Part shown: piece by piece, positions 16,002 through 24,451 of the stretch
Layout: the number at the start of each line of letters is the position of its first letter
Position numbering within the stretch: position 1 is the stretch's first letter
NCBI RefSeq assembly: GCF_946187725.1
Contig: NZ_CAMHSK010000001.1
Span: forward strand, 62,001 to 126,000
Source of the DNA: an uncultured Treponema sp.
GTDB lineage: Bacteria; Spirochaetota; Spirochaetia; Treponematales; Treponemataceae
Direction: 5' to 3'
Length of the DNA stretch: 64,000 nt
The notes under the pieces: model-generated
What the model saw: the letters and a program-made list of their open reading frames with translations, nothing else
Database searches by the model: none
Told to the model about the DNA's origin: nothing
Translations under genes and position numbers: made by a program

Positions 16002-17408
16002 TTAGCCTACGATGTCGCCCGTGTCGAAAGGGTCCCCGCATTCAGGGCAGAATTTTGGTGGGTTGTGCGGGTCAGCAGGTTCCCAGCCACATTTGTCGCA
16101 TTTGTAGAGTGGTGCGCCCGCAGGTTTTGGCTTGCCACATTCGGAGCAGAATTTGCCCTTGTTGACGGTTCCACATGCACATGTCCAGCCGATCGTTGCG
16201 GCAGGTTTTTGAGTTCCGCATTCTGGACAGAATTTGCCTGAAGCAGTTGAGCCGCATTTTGGGCATTTCCAGCTGTCTGAACCTGCGTTTGCGGATGCTG
16301 TCTGGGCTGGCTGTGACGGTGGAGTTTGCGGGTTTGCCTGGAACTGATAGCCGCCCATCATTCCTGCCATACCCATTCCCATAAAGCCGCTCATCGTGCC
16401 GTTTGCATTGTTTGCGGCATCCCTCATTGCCTGTGCCTGTGAAGCTGCAAGTCTTGCGTTTAATCCGCCACCATATAAATCAGCTTCTTCTTTGCCGGTG
16501 TAAATATCTGCCCGTTTTGCCTGAACAGACTTCTGCATTTCGCGGATTTCTTTTTCAACTTCTTCGTCTGCCTTTAATGATGAAATGCCGAATGAGACAA
16601 TCTCGATACCCCTGAGGTTTCGCCATTTTTCAGAAAGGACTTCGTTCAGGAAATTTGAAAGTTCTGTTGTGTGGCCTGAGATTGCTGAATATCGGATTCC
16701 CATTTCAGAAATTCGCGCGAATGCTGGCTGAAGGGCATTAAGAAGTTCAGCACGCAACTGGCTTTCGATAGAATCTCGTTTGTAGCTTTCGCTTATGTTT
16801 CCGCAGACATTGGTATAGAACAAAATCGGATTTGAGATATGGTAACTGTATTCGCCGAAACACTTGATTCCTATGTCGAGGTCGATGAAAGCGTTTTTGT
16901 CGACTACTCGGAAAGGAATTGGGGCGGCAGTGCCATATTTGTTGCCGATTATTTCCTTTGTGTTGATATAATAAACTCTCTGGTCTTTTGGAGGTTCTCC
17001 ACCAAAAGTGAATCTTCGCCCGATTTCCTTAAAAGAATCTATGATGCTTGAACCGAGTTTTCCTGCGAAAATTGAAGGCTCTGTTGATGAATTGTATACA
17101 AATTCGCCTGGTTCCGCACAAAGTTCTGCAACTTTGCCATTATCTACTATAATCATGCATTGACCATCAGCTACTGTAATAACTGAACCTTTTGTGATTA
17201 TGTTGTCAGTGCTCTTTGTATTTGCAGAGCGTTTACCTGTCCGTTTTTGACCTTTGACAATAAGTGTGTCCGCATCCATAGCGTCACAATAAAAAAACTC
17301 TTTCCACTGATCGGCAAGAGTGCCGCCCAAACTTCCGGCAAGTGAGGAAATTGCCCCGATTCCTGTTGCACCACCGACAGCATTTGCTGCTAACGCCATA
17401 AGACCCAT
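16002..17408 (-). CDS. SPFH/Band 7 family protein with C-terminal zinc ribbons, YdjI-like
   Basis: A 468-residue protein from ATG 17408 (TGGAGAAC upstream); the open frame extends further but without a start of similar quality. A Gly/Ala-rich N-terminus (MALAANAVGGATGIGAI) is followed by the SPFH core of the 'virion core protein' type: ADQWKEFFYCDAMDADTLIV, a middle with FRVVDKNAFIDLDIGIKCFG, and SLKADEEVEKEIREMQKSVQ. The end holds a Met/Gly-rich linker and three zinc ribbons (CPKC, CACG...CSEC, CDKC...CPEC). It opens the ydjI-ydjG-ydjH-like operon; no PspA homologue is in the window. Confidence 0.88.
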   Translation of the reverse strand: MGLMALAANAVGGATGIGAISSLAGSLGGTLADQWKEFFYCDAMDADTLIVKGQKRTGKRSANTKSTDNIITKGSVITVADGQCMIIVDNGKVAELCAEPGEFVYNSSTEPSIFAGKLGSSIIDSFKEIGRRFTFGGEPPKDQRVYYINTKEIIGNKYGTAAPIPFRVVDKNAFIDLDIGIKCFGEYSYHISNPILFYTNVCGNISESYKRDSIESQLRAELLNALQPAFARISEMGIRYSAISGHTTELSNFLNEVLSEKWRNLRGIEIVSFGISSLKADEEVEKEIREMQKSVQAKRADIYTGKEEADLYGGGLNARLAASQAQAMRDAANNANGTMSGFMGMGMAGMMGGYQFQANPQTPPSQPAQTASANAGSDSWKCPKCGSTASGKFCPECGTQKPAATIGWTCACGTVNKGKFCSECGKPKPAGAPLYKCDKCGWEPADPHNPPKFCPECGDPFDTGDIVG

Positions 17409-17754
17409 TTTTGTTCTCCATTTGAGCTGCCTGGAAATTGCTTTTTGTGAATGGCTTTCTCCGGGCAATTCTGTTTTTTTATTGAAAGTATTTGCCGGAC
17501 AATTTAAGAATGACAAAAACCATCATATATAAACTGAGTTTTTGTAAGGCTTTAGCCTGAAAAAACTCGCAAAGACTGGTGAGGAAACATAGGTTTCCGA
17601 ACAAGTCTATTATATTTCATTTTAAGATAATAACAATGTTTTTTTGATAATTGCTTTGATTTTGAAAGCGGTTTTTGATTATTTCAATATTGCTAGACTC
17701 GCTCCATAGATGTAAAATATTAACTATTCTAAATATTCTAAAGGAGTAAATTTT
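17409..17754. other. Divergent intergenic region with a structured element
   Basis: This 346-bp gap separates the SPFH operon from a secreted-protein gene. Positions 17528-17610 hold nested inverted repeats: GAGTTTTT/AAAAAACTC around GGCTTTAGCC, then GACT/AGTC around GGAAAC/GTTTCC. The outer sequence GAGTTTTT...GCGAGT recalls part of copies A and E but is not a clear copy. No open frame is seen. Confidence 0.5.
17690..17718 (+). promoter_or_regulatory. Promoter of the secreted protein at 17755
   Basis: TTGCTA, 17-bp spacer, TAAAAT; followed by AAGGAG before ATG 17755. Confidence 0.55.
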
Positions 17755-18486
17755 ATGAAAAAACTTATCGCAATTTTGACTGCTGGTATTGCACTTGCAG
17801 GAAGCATTTTTGCAGAGGCACCAGTTTATTCAGAAGACCCGAACGCTTACATCATTGATACTCAAGACCGAGTTGGGGAATTAAAGGGCAACGCTGAAAT
17901 TACAAATGTTTCTACTTCAAACAACTTTGAGGTTGTTCTCTATGGCTGGCACGATAACAGACAGGAGTGGCTCGAATTCGGCAAAACCCGTCTTTATGGA
18001 ATTGGTGACAAGCAGGTAATCAAGTCTGTTGATAAATACAACCGCGCACTCTCAAGTTTCAGATATATTGCAGTTACTACAAATACCGGCAAGACATTCA
18101 AATACAGCTGGGGAAAGGCAAACAAAGACCTTCATGTCTGGTTCTATGATGACCGTGAAATCGACGAATCTCACTCTAAAAAATACGATGTGTCGCTTCT
18201 GAATTCAACATTCTCTGGTCTTAAAATTGCTGCAGGAAAATCTTTCAGACTCGGTGCTTCATTCCGAATCTACGCTTATGATGACGAAGAAGAAGAGGAG
18301 AAAGCCGGAACAATTGCAATCCTCAAAGGACCAAAAGCATCTGATACATATGCAGTTACAACAGCTGGCAAGAAATTCGGTGATTACAAGTACATTAAAA
18401 TCATTTCACGCGAAGAAAAAGATTTCAAATATACTACAAGTTTTGAAAGAGGAAATCTTGTTATTACAGTTGACGAGATGAACTAA
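17755..18486 (+). CDS. Secreted hypothetical protein
   Basis: A 243-residue protein with a classical signal peptide, MKKLIAILTAGIALAGSIFA, cleaved before EAPVYSED. The mature part is rich in aromatic and charged residues with repeated beta-strand character: NFEVVLYGWHDNRQEWLEFG and YRYIAVTTN-like strands, then DDEEEEEKAGTIA, an acidic turn. No cysteine and no lipobox are seen. I do not recognise a family; it looks like a Treponema periplasmic or surface beta-sandwich protein. AAGGAG is 8 nt upstream of the ATG. It is followed by fabV after 70 bp with its own promoter, so it is probably monocistronic. Confidence 0.8.
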   Translation: MKKLIAILTAGIALAGSIFAEAPVYSEDPNAYIIDTQDRVGELKGNAEITNVSTSNNFEVVLYGWHDNRQEWLEFGKTRLYGIGDKQVIKSVDKYNRALSSFRYIAVTTNTGKTFKYSWGKANKDLHVWFYDDREIDESHSKKYDVSLLNSTFSGLKIAAGKSFRLGASFRIYAYDDEEEEEKAGTIAILKGPKASDTYAVTTAGKKFGDYKYIKIISREEKDFKYTTSFERGNLVITVDEMN

Positions 18487-18491
18487 GTTTA

Positions 18492-18530
18492 TTTTGACAC
18501 ATTGACTGTTTTTGTCAAAATAGATAGTAT
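18492..18530 (+). promoter_or_regulatory. fabV promoter with overlapping inverted repeat
   Basis: TTGACT at 18502-18507 and TAGTAT at 18525-18530 are 17 bp apart. An inverted repeat, TTTTGACA at 18492-18499 and TGTCAAAA at 18513-18520, brackets the -35 box and fills the spacer, so it is a likely repressor site. Confidence 0.55.
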
Positions 18531-18556
18531 TGTTCCGTTATACATAGGAGATAAAC

Positions 18557-19774
18557 ATGGCTGTAATTAAACCGATGATTCGCTCGAATATTTGTATTAA
18601 CGCTCATCCGGTCGGATGTGCAAAAGATACAGAGAATCAAATTGAATATGCAATCGCACAGAAATCAAAGAAGGGCATTAAATCTGCTAAAGAAGGCGGA
18701 TATGCTCCAAAAAATGTTCTTGTGCTTGGTTGTTCAACAGGATATGGTCTTTCAAGTCGAATCATGGCGGCTTTTGAATATGGCGCTGATACAATCGGTG
18801 TTTCTTTTGAAAAAGAGCCAACTGTTTCAAAGGGAGGCACTCCAGGCTGGTACAATAACAAGGCCTTTGACCGTGCAGCTGCTAAAGCTGGTCTTCGAAC
18901 AGCAACTTTCAACATGGATGCATACAGCGATGAATGTCGCCAGACTGTAATCGACGAGGCAAAAAAATGGGGAGTGAAATTCGATCTCATCGTTTACTCA
19001 CTTGCTTCTCCAGTTCGTACTGACCCGGACACAAAGGTAATGTATCGTTCTGTTCTTAAACCGGTCGGTAAGCCGTATGGTGGAGCTTCATTGGACATGA
19101 TGACCGAAAAATTCGGAACAATGGAAGCACAGCCTGCTGAAGGTGATGACATTGCCAATACTGTAAAAGTAATGGGCGGTGAAGACTGGGAACGATGGAT
19201 TAAATATCTTGGTGATGCAGATCTTCTTGCTGAAGGATGCCGCACTCTCGCATATTCATATATTGGTCCAAAATATACACACCCGATTTACCGTGACGGC
19301 ACAATTGGTGCTGCCAAAAAAGACCTTGAAGCACGCGCAAAGAACATTGATGCTCAGCTCAAAAAAATTGGCGGTGCAGCTTATGTTTCAGTAAACAAAG
19401 GTCTTATCACTCGTTCAAGTTCTGTAATTCCTGTAATTGCAATGTACCTTGGCTGTCTTTTCCTTGTTCAGAAAAAGCATGGCACACACGAGGGCTGCAA
19501 AGAGCAGATTGAACGACTCTTTACAGAGCGCCTTTACACTGCAGATAAAAATGTTCCGGTTGATGAAGAAGGTCGAATCCGAATCGATGACTGGGAACTT
19601 GATCCTGCAATTCAGGCAGAAATCGACGAGCACATGAAGGTCGTTAACGAACAGAATATTCGTGAGCATATTGATATCGACGGAATTCGTAAAGACTTCC
19701 TCAATATCAACGGCTTTGCTGTAGATGGCGTTGATTATGAAAAAGATGTCACTGACATGACAGCAATCGACTAA
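18557..19774 (+). CDS. fabV: FabV-type trans-2-enoyl-CoA/ACP reductase
   Basis: A 405-residue NADH-dependent enoyl reductase that reduces trans-2-enoyl-CoA or -ACP, the last step of fatty-acid elongation or of butyryl-CoA formation. LGCSTGYGLSSR near 58-69 is the Rossmann dinucleotide loop, YSLASPVR near 147-154 the substrate region, and Y245-RDGTIGAA-K254 is the Y-x8-K catalytic pair that sets FabV/TER apart from FabI. The length matches the family and the T. denticola TER enzyme. AGGAG precedes ATG 18557. It has its own regulated promoter and terminator. Confidence 0.95.
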   Translation: MAVIKPMIRSNICINAHPVGCAKDTENQIEYAIAQKSKKGIKSAKEGGYAPKNVLVLGCSTGYGLSSRIMAAFEYGADTIGVSFEKEPTVSKGGTPGWYNNKAFDRAAAKAGLRTATFNMDAYSDECRQTVIDEAKKWGVKFDLIVYSLASPVRTDPDTKVMYRSVLKPVGKPYGGASLDMMTEKFGTMEAQPAEGDDIANTVKVMGGEDWERWIKYLGDADLLAEGCRTLAYSYIGPKYTHPIYRDGTIGAAKKDLEARAKNIDAQLKKIGGAAYVSVNKGLITRSSSVIPVIAMYLGCLFLVQKKHGTHEGCKEQIERLFTERLYTADKNVPVDEEGRIRIDDWELDPAIQAEIDEHMKVVNEQNIREHIDIDGIRKDFLNINGFAVDGVDYEKDVTDMTAID

Positions 19775-19788
19775 GATTGAGTAAAATG

Positions 19789-19819
19789 AAAGGCTGCCCG
19801 ATTGGACAGCCTTTTTTTT
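19789..19819 (+). terminator. Intrinsic terminator of fabV
   Basis: AAAGGCTG and CAGCCTTT pair around a 10-nt loop and continue into TTTTTT; the facing gene ends at 19818, so it can act in both directions. Confidence 0.9.
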
Positions 19820-20546
19820 ATTTGTTTTTGTTGATTATCCGCTCTTCGTATTTGCCGCTTGCAATATCGATGAAGCGTACAAAAAGCGATACTTTATTTT
19901 CTTCATTGAGTGAATTCCAAATCATCTGCGCGAATTCATCAATGGAACCTTTGATTTCGACCTTTTCTGGCTCACCTTCAAAACTTGGCAAAGGATTTCC
20001 GTTTTCTTTATATGTATGGATGAAATGACCTTCACCGTTTTGCGGATTGTCGTAGGTGTATGTGAAGCGAAGGCAGTTGTCACCGTTTCCGCAATCACTC
20101 TTCAGAATTGAAATTGCATAATCATACTTGCCGTTTTCTACATTTAAAAGCGAAGAGATTCTCGGAGTGAAATTTGGTGCATCATGCTCATATTTTCGTA
20201 CTCTGAGTGACTGCTCAAAAGTTTCACCGTTTTTTAAGCCTTCAAAAATAGTGTCAGTCTGGTCGCCATTTGTGACGATTGTTTTGTTTCCGAGCTGGCG
20301 GACTGCCGCATAAATGATGAGTGACGGGTCTCCAGCAATCAGGCTTTCATCGAATGCTTTTGTGCGGACGACTTCTGTACCATTTTCTGTTTCAGTAACA
20401 AAAACACGGTTCCTGCTTCCGGCACTGCGCCCCATTGTCCAATAGGCCGAAACAGCGTATTTGCCGTCGCTTGATTTTCCGGCAACGATTCCTCGGCCCG
20501 GATACTCATTTTCTGACAAGATTTTGTTCAACTTTTTGATTTCCAT
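19818..20546 (-). CDS. PurO-like IMP cyclohydrolase
   Basis: A 242-residue protein of the IMP cyclohydrolase family first known from archaeal PurO, which closes FAICAR to IMP. The family landmarks are visible: YPGRGIVAGKSSDGKYAV near 15-32, TNGDQTDTIFEG near 92-103 (archaeal VSNGSHTDTI), and YEHDAPNFTPRIS near 119-131. The protein is longer than PurO by a C-terminal region of about 40 residues (PEKVEIKGSIDEFAQMIWNS). ATG 20546 has AGGAG. It follows the DUF308 gene by 9 bp. Whether it replaces or backs up a PurH cyclohydrolase cannot be told from this window. Confidence 0.85.
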   Translation of the reverse strand: MEIKKLNKILSENEYPGRGIVAGKSSDGKYAVSAYWTMGRSAGSRNRVFVTETENGTEVVRTKAFDESLIAGDPSLIIYAAVRQLGNKTIVTNGDQTDTIFEGLKNGETFEQSLRVRKYEHDAPNFTPRISSLLNVENGKYDYAISILKSDCGNGDNCLRFTYTYDNPQNGEGHFIHTYKENGNPLPSFEGEPEKVEIKGSIDEFAQMIWNSLNEENKVSLFVRFIDIASGKYEERIINKNK

Positions 20547-20555
20547 ATTTTTCTC

Positions 20556-21125
20556 CTATTCGGTAGAATCCTCAACATCTTCGACTGAATCCGGTACAAT
20601 TACTTCTGGGCGGCTTTTCCACTGAATGATAATTAAACCGATTCCGATTACAAGAAGTACGATTCCGAAAAGACGGATGATAAAGTGCCCTGCAGTTTGA
20701 GCCGGAATGATGAAAAGAACAAGCGCAATCACAAGGGAAGAAAGCACTTCGATTAGTGACTGGCGTACCATGATTCCATTGCGATGAAGTTTTGTGATTG
20801 TGTAGATTTGCATTGCTGCAGAAACAATCAGATAAAATGCAAGTGTGTAAGCCATTGCCTTCCAAACTACTGCAGCCACTGCTATCGGAAGAATTACGGA
20901 AAGAAGACCGACGACAATACTTAGAACGCCACGAACGGTAACAATCAGTTTGTACTGCGGGTCAATAATCAAATCGCGTGTTGTAGCAAGGATAAAAACA
21001 CCGTCAATAATTGCGGCAACTCCAAGTAAAATCACGAAGAAAGAGATAAAAGTATCTGGCGAAATGAGCAGAAAAAGTCCCAGAGCGGCAGTCATGAATC
21101 CAAGGAAAAATTTGTTTTTGTCCAT
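20556..21125 (-). CDS. DUF308/HdeD-like membrane protein
   Basis: A 189-residue protein from ATG 21125 (AAGGAAG upstream; a GTG three codons earlier is too close to it). It has six hydrophobic segments arranged in two similar halves, starting FFLGFMTAALGLFLLI and continuing SFFVILLGVAAIIDGVFIL, as in HdeD/DUF308 proteins. The C-terminus is acidic (VPDSVEDVEDSTE). HdeD is linked to acid resistance in enterobacteria, but function here is not known. It lies directly upstream of the IMP cyclohydrolase gene and 14 bp downstream of the substrate-binding lipoprotein gene, so the three may be one transcript. Confidence 0.85.
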   Translation of the reverse strand: MDKNKFFLGFMTAALGLFLLISPDTFISFFVILLGVAAIIDGVFILATTRDLIIDPQYKLIVTVRGVLSIVVGLLSVILPIAVAAVVWKAMAYTLAFYLIVSAAMQIYTITKLHRNGIMVRQSLIEVLSSLVIALVLFIIPAQTAGHFIIRLFGIVLLVIGIGLIIIQWKSRPEVIVPDSVEDVEDSTE

Positions 21126-21138
21126 ACTAAGCACTTCC

Positions 21139-22122
21139 TTAATTATTTTTCTTGTAATAGTTTATATCGATTTTTCTTTCGACGCGGTATTCGTATTCAA
21201 GATTGTTTATGCTAACCAGGAAACTGATTGTGTCCTGAAGGGCATCAATGTCTTCGCGAGTGATTTCGACAGCGAAATCGTATTTCTGGGAAATTGATTT
21301 GATTTGGTCTGCACTGATTTTGAGTGCCAGTGACAGTTTTGAAAGCATTTCTTCGTCAAGGGTGGGGATTTGCTTTACTGCTTCGGCATATTGATTGAGG
21401 ATTTCGGAAATGATGTCTTCGTTCCCTGTGAGATATTCTTCGCGGACTACAAAACCGTTTGTGCCCCTTAGGTCAGTTTCATCACCCTGAGCGATGATTT
21501 TTGCGACACCTTTGTCTACAAGGCGAGTGATGTTTGGTTCCCAAATTACAATAGCATCAGCTTTGCCTGTCCTGAGCACATATTCTGCATCAGAAGCGGC
21601 AATGTTGAGGAAAGAAATATCTTCGAAAGAGAGCTTTGCTTTTTCGAGCAGTTTTTTGATGAAATTATGACCAGTTGAACCGAACACAGTTGCAATCTTT
21701 TTGCCCTTGATGTCTTTGTAGGAATTTAATGTTTTATCTTCCAAATTTGCGAGCATGGCATACGCATTTGGGCCGCTTGCAGGAATGCCGACAAGTTTCA
21801 TTTTTGTGCTGCTGGAAAGAGCACGGATAGTTGGAACATCCCCGATTACGCCTATGTCTGTTAAATCAGCTTCAAGAGAATCATTCATTGGTGGACCAGA
21901 TTCAAAGTCCTGCCAGACAACAGTGACATTTTTTGGAGCGAGGGCATTTTCGATGAGATTTGAATATCTTGCGATGTAGAGCGGAATAAATGCGGCTGAA
22001 GGCTGGATTGCGATTCTGACAGTGCGTGGTGGATACGATTTTTCTTTACAAGAGAAAGATAAAATCGATAAAACGACAAGAATAAAAAGCGTGAATTTTT
22101 TTGAAAGACTGTGGCTTTGCAT
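21139..22122 (-). CDS. Orphan ABC-type substrate-binding lipoprotein (SsuA/NMT1-like)
   Basis: A 327-residue protein from ATG 22122 with lipobox LSFSC near residue 25 after KKFTLFILVVLSI. The mature protein is like the aliphatic-sulfonate/nitrate/thiamine-precursor binding proteins: VRIAIQPSAAFIPLYIAR at the start, DIGVIGDVPTIRAL near 90, KGKKIATVFGSTGHNFIKK near 145, and ADAIVIWEPN near 195. No permease or ATPase gene adjoins; instead a chemoreceptor gene starts 147 bp away in the opposite direction. It could serve a transporter elsewhere or deliver a ligand to the receptor, which is speculation. TATAAT ends 6 nt before the ATG. Confidence 0.88.
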   Translation of the reverse strand: MQSHSLSKKFTLFILVVLSILSFSCKEKSYPPRTVRIAIQPSAAFIPLYIARYSNLIENALAPKNVTVVWQDFESGPPMNDSLEADLTDIGVIGDVPTIRALSSSTKMKLVGIPASGPNAYAMLANLEDKTLNSYKDIKGKKIATVFGSTGHNFIKKLLEKAKLSFEDISFLNIAASDAEYVLRTGKADAIVIWEPNITRLVDKGVAKIIAQGDETDLRGTNGFVVREEYLTGNEDIISEILNQYAEAVKQIPTLDEEMLSKLSLALKISADQIKSISQKYDFAVEITREDIDALQDTISFLVSINNLEYEYRVERKIDINYYKKNN

Positions 22123-22128
22123 GAACTG

Positions 22129-22157
22129 ATTATAATACAAATCATGATTCGTGTAAA
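22129..22157 (-). promoter_or_regulatory. Promoter of the substrate-binding protein, leaderless type
   Basis: On the minus strand TTTACA, 17 bp, TATAAT, then 6 nt to ATG 22122; no ribosome binding site. Confidence 0.65.
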
Positions 22158-22206
22158 ATCCAAAATTCTGGCTTAAATTGAACTTATACTTGTCTTAATA
22201 AAAAAC

Positions 22207-22235
22207 TTGCGGAATGTAATTTTCGGATTTACAAT
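22207..22235 (+). promoter_or_regulatory. Promoter of the chemoreceptor gene
   Basis: TTGCGG, 17 bp, TACAAT, followed by a short leader with AAAGGAG. Confidence 0.5.
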
Positions 22236-22269
22236 ACTTTAACAACTGTCACTTCTAAAGGAGCTTGCT

Positions 22270-24432
22270 ATGAAACAAATCAGAATAACAGTCTTTTCAA
22301 AAATCATCATCGGTATTACAACATTAACGGTCTTTGTTTTAATGTCCTTTGGTGCAATCATCTACAATAAAATGACAAAAATCGACAGGGAAGCCTTTGA
22401 AAGTTCATTCATGAACATCATTTCCGAAGTCGATGTCGCAATAGAGAATTATTTTGAAAGTTTTGATACTTTTTCAAACGCTTTCGCAAAAATTGAGCTT
22501 ATTAAAGAAGATAACGACGGAATTACTTCTTATGTCAACATGACGGATCCGAGTGGAAAGATTCCTGTTGATCCAGACAAATTCGGTGCTTACGAACGCT
22601 CTGTTTACGAGCTTGAAAAAGCATTCACCGATGAAAAGCCTGAAATCACAGGAATTTCGGTCTCGCTTGAATCAAACGGTGCCTATGTCCGCTATCCGGT
22701 AGAACCTCGTCCAAACAATTATGATGCAAGAACTCGCTCATGGTACAAAAACGCAAAGAACAATCACGGAAAAACCTTTATCTCAAATGTATACGAAACG
22801 GCGCTTGGCGGAAGAACAATTGTTGCATCGAAGTATTTCAATGATGTGAACGGCAAGCCTCGTGGTGTTATTGCAACCGATGTTAAATTTGATTATCTGG
22901 ATTCTTTGATGAAAGCCTTCAAAAAGAACAAAACTGATTTGTCATTCATCATTCTGGATAACAGCGGAAACATCATTTTGAATCAGCTTGACCCAGATAC
23001 CGAATTCAAGAAAATCGACACACTTAATATAGAAGAACTCAAGAATTTCAAGCACGGTGACAAAATTACCTTTACAACTTCTTACAATGACATTGATTAT
23101 GAATTTACTTCTATCCGGTCAGAAAATGCTTATGTTGAACTTGATTACATCGTTGTAGCTCCACTTGAATATATCAACAAGGCGAATGGCGTTATTCTGT
23201 CAGTAATTGTGATTGTTGCGCTTGTAACTGTTGTGGTCAGCGTTCTTGTTGCGTTCTTCCTTGCCAAGAAAATCACGGATCCTTTGAAGTCTACTGTTTC
23301 TCTCTTAAAGGATATTTCTGAAGGTGACGGTGATTTGACAAAGCGGCTCCCTCAGGAAGGAAATGACGAACTTTCAGATTTGGCGATTTATTTCAACAAA
23401 ACGATTGAAAAAATCAGCACGCTCATTAAATCAATCAAAAATGAATCAACGGTAATGGACTCGGTTGCATCAAATCTTGCTGTTAACATGAATGAAACTA
23501 CAAATGCGGTTCAAAAGATTGATGAAAATGTCGTGGTTATCAAAAATCAGATTGGTGTTCAACGAGCAGATGTTGCAGAAAGTTCAAGCAAAATGAAGCG
23601 AATTTCTGAGAACATCGACAAATTAAATTCAAACATCGCAGAACAGGCGCTTAGCGTTTCTCAGGGTTCAAGTGCAATCGAAGAGATGGTCGCAAATATC
23701 CGCTCGGTCACAGATATTCTCGATAAAAATGTCGTGTCTGTTCGGGAGCTTACGGATTCTGCAGAAAAGGGCCGTGAAGTTGTACGAAAGACCGTTGAGC
23801 TTACGAACAGGATTGTCGAAAATTCAGACGGCCTGCTTGAAGCATCCAACATCATTTCAAACATCGCGAGCCAGACCAACCTTCTCGCTATGAATGCCGC
23901 AATCGAAGCTTCTCATGCTGGTGAAGTAGGAAAGGGCTTTGCGGTCGTTTCGGGCGAAATCAGAAAACTTGCGGAAGATTCTACAACTCAGGGCAAAAAG
24001 ATTTCCGAGGCACTTATCGGTTTGAAGGATTTGATTAGCAATATTTCGACCGCTTCAAAAGACATAAAAGACCAGTTCGAGAAAATCTTTAACAATACAA
24101 AAGAAGTTTCTGAGCAGGAATCTGTCATTAAAGCCGCTATGGACGAGCAGACTTCTGGCAGTCAGCAGATTTTGAATGTAATCCACGACATAAACAGCCT
24201 TTCACAGGATGTAAAGAGTGGTGTCGTTGAAATCAACAAAGACGGTCAGGATGTTCGTGAAGAAATTGAACGGCTTGCCGGTCTTTCTGTAGAACTTTCT
24301 GGTAACATGGATAAAATTTCAGGCGAAATCAGCGAGATTACTCACTCAGTTTCGGATGTAAATAAGCAGGCTCACAAAAACCGTGATTCGATTGTTAATG
24401 TAACAACTGAAATTAACAAATTCCGAATCTGA
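22270..24432 (+). CDS. Methyl-accepting chemotaxis protein with dCache sensor
   Basis: A 720-residue transmembrane receptor. Membrane segment 1 is near residues 10-30 ([20 protein letters not shown]). A long extracytoplasmic region to about 305 contains a dCache-type core ([20 protein letters not shown], then [20 protein letters not shown]). Membrane segment 2 is near 310-335, then HAMP ([20 protein letters not shown]) and the signalling domain. The hairpin tip [20 protein letters not shown] near 538-557 contacts CheA and CheW. There is no C-terminal CheR/CheB pentapeptide. dCache receptors of this kind bind amino acids or organic acids. AAAGGAG precedes the ATG. It is divergent from the orphan binding protein. 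Confidence 0.95.
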   Translation: MKQIRITVFSKIIIGITTLTVFVLMSFGAIIYNKMTKIDREAFESSFMNIISEVDVAIENYFESFDTFSNAFAKIELIKEDNDGITSYVNMTDPSGKIPVDPDKFGAYERSVYELEKAFTDEKPEITGISVSLESNGAYVRYPVEPRPNNYDARTRSWYKNAKNNHGKTFISNVYETALGGRTIVASKYFNDVNGKPRGVIATDVKFDYLDSLMKAFKKNKTDLSFIILDNSGNIILNQLDPDTEFKKIDTLNIEELKNFKHGDKITFTTSYNDIDYEFTSIRSENAYVELDYIVVAPLEYINKANGVILSVIVIVALVTVVVSVLVAFFLAKKITDPLKSTVSLLKDISEGDGDLTKRLPQEGNDELSDLAIYFNKTIEKISTLIKSIKNESTVMDSVASNLAVNMNETTNAVQKIDENVVVIKNQIGVQRADVAESSSKMKRISENIDKLNSNIAEQALSVSQGSSAIEEMVANIRSVTDILDKNVVSVRELTDSAEKGREVVRKTVELTNRIVENSDGLLEASNIISNIASQTNLLAMNAAIEASHAGEVGKGFAVVSGEIRKLAEDSTTQGKKISEALIGLKDLISNISTASKDIKDQFEKIFNNTKEVSEQESVIKAAMDEQTSGSQQILNVIHDINSLSQDVKSGVVEINKDGQDVREEIERLAGLSVELSGNMDKISGEISEITHSVSDVNKQAHKNRDSIVNVTTEINKFRI

Positions 24433-24451
24433 TTTTGATGTTCCGCTGGGC

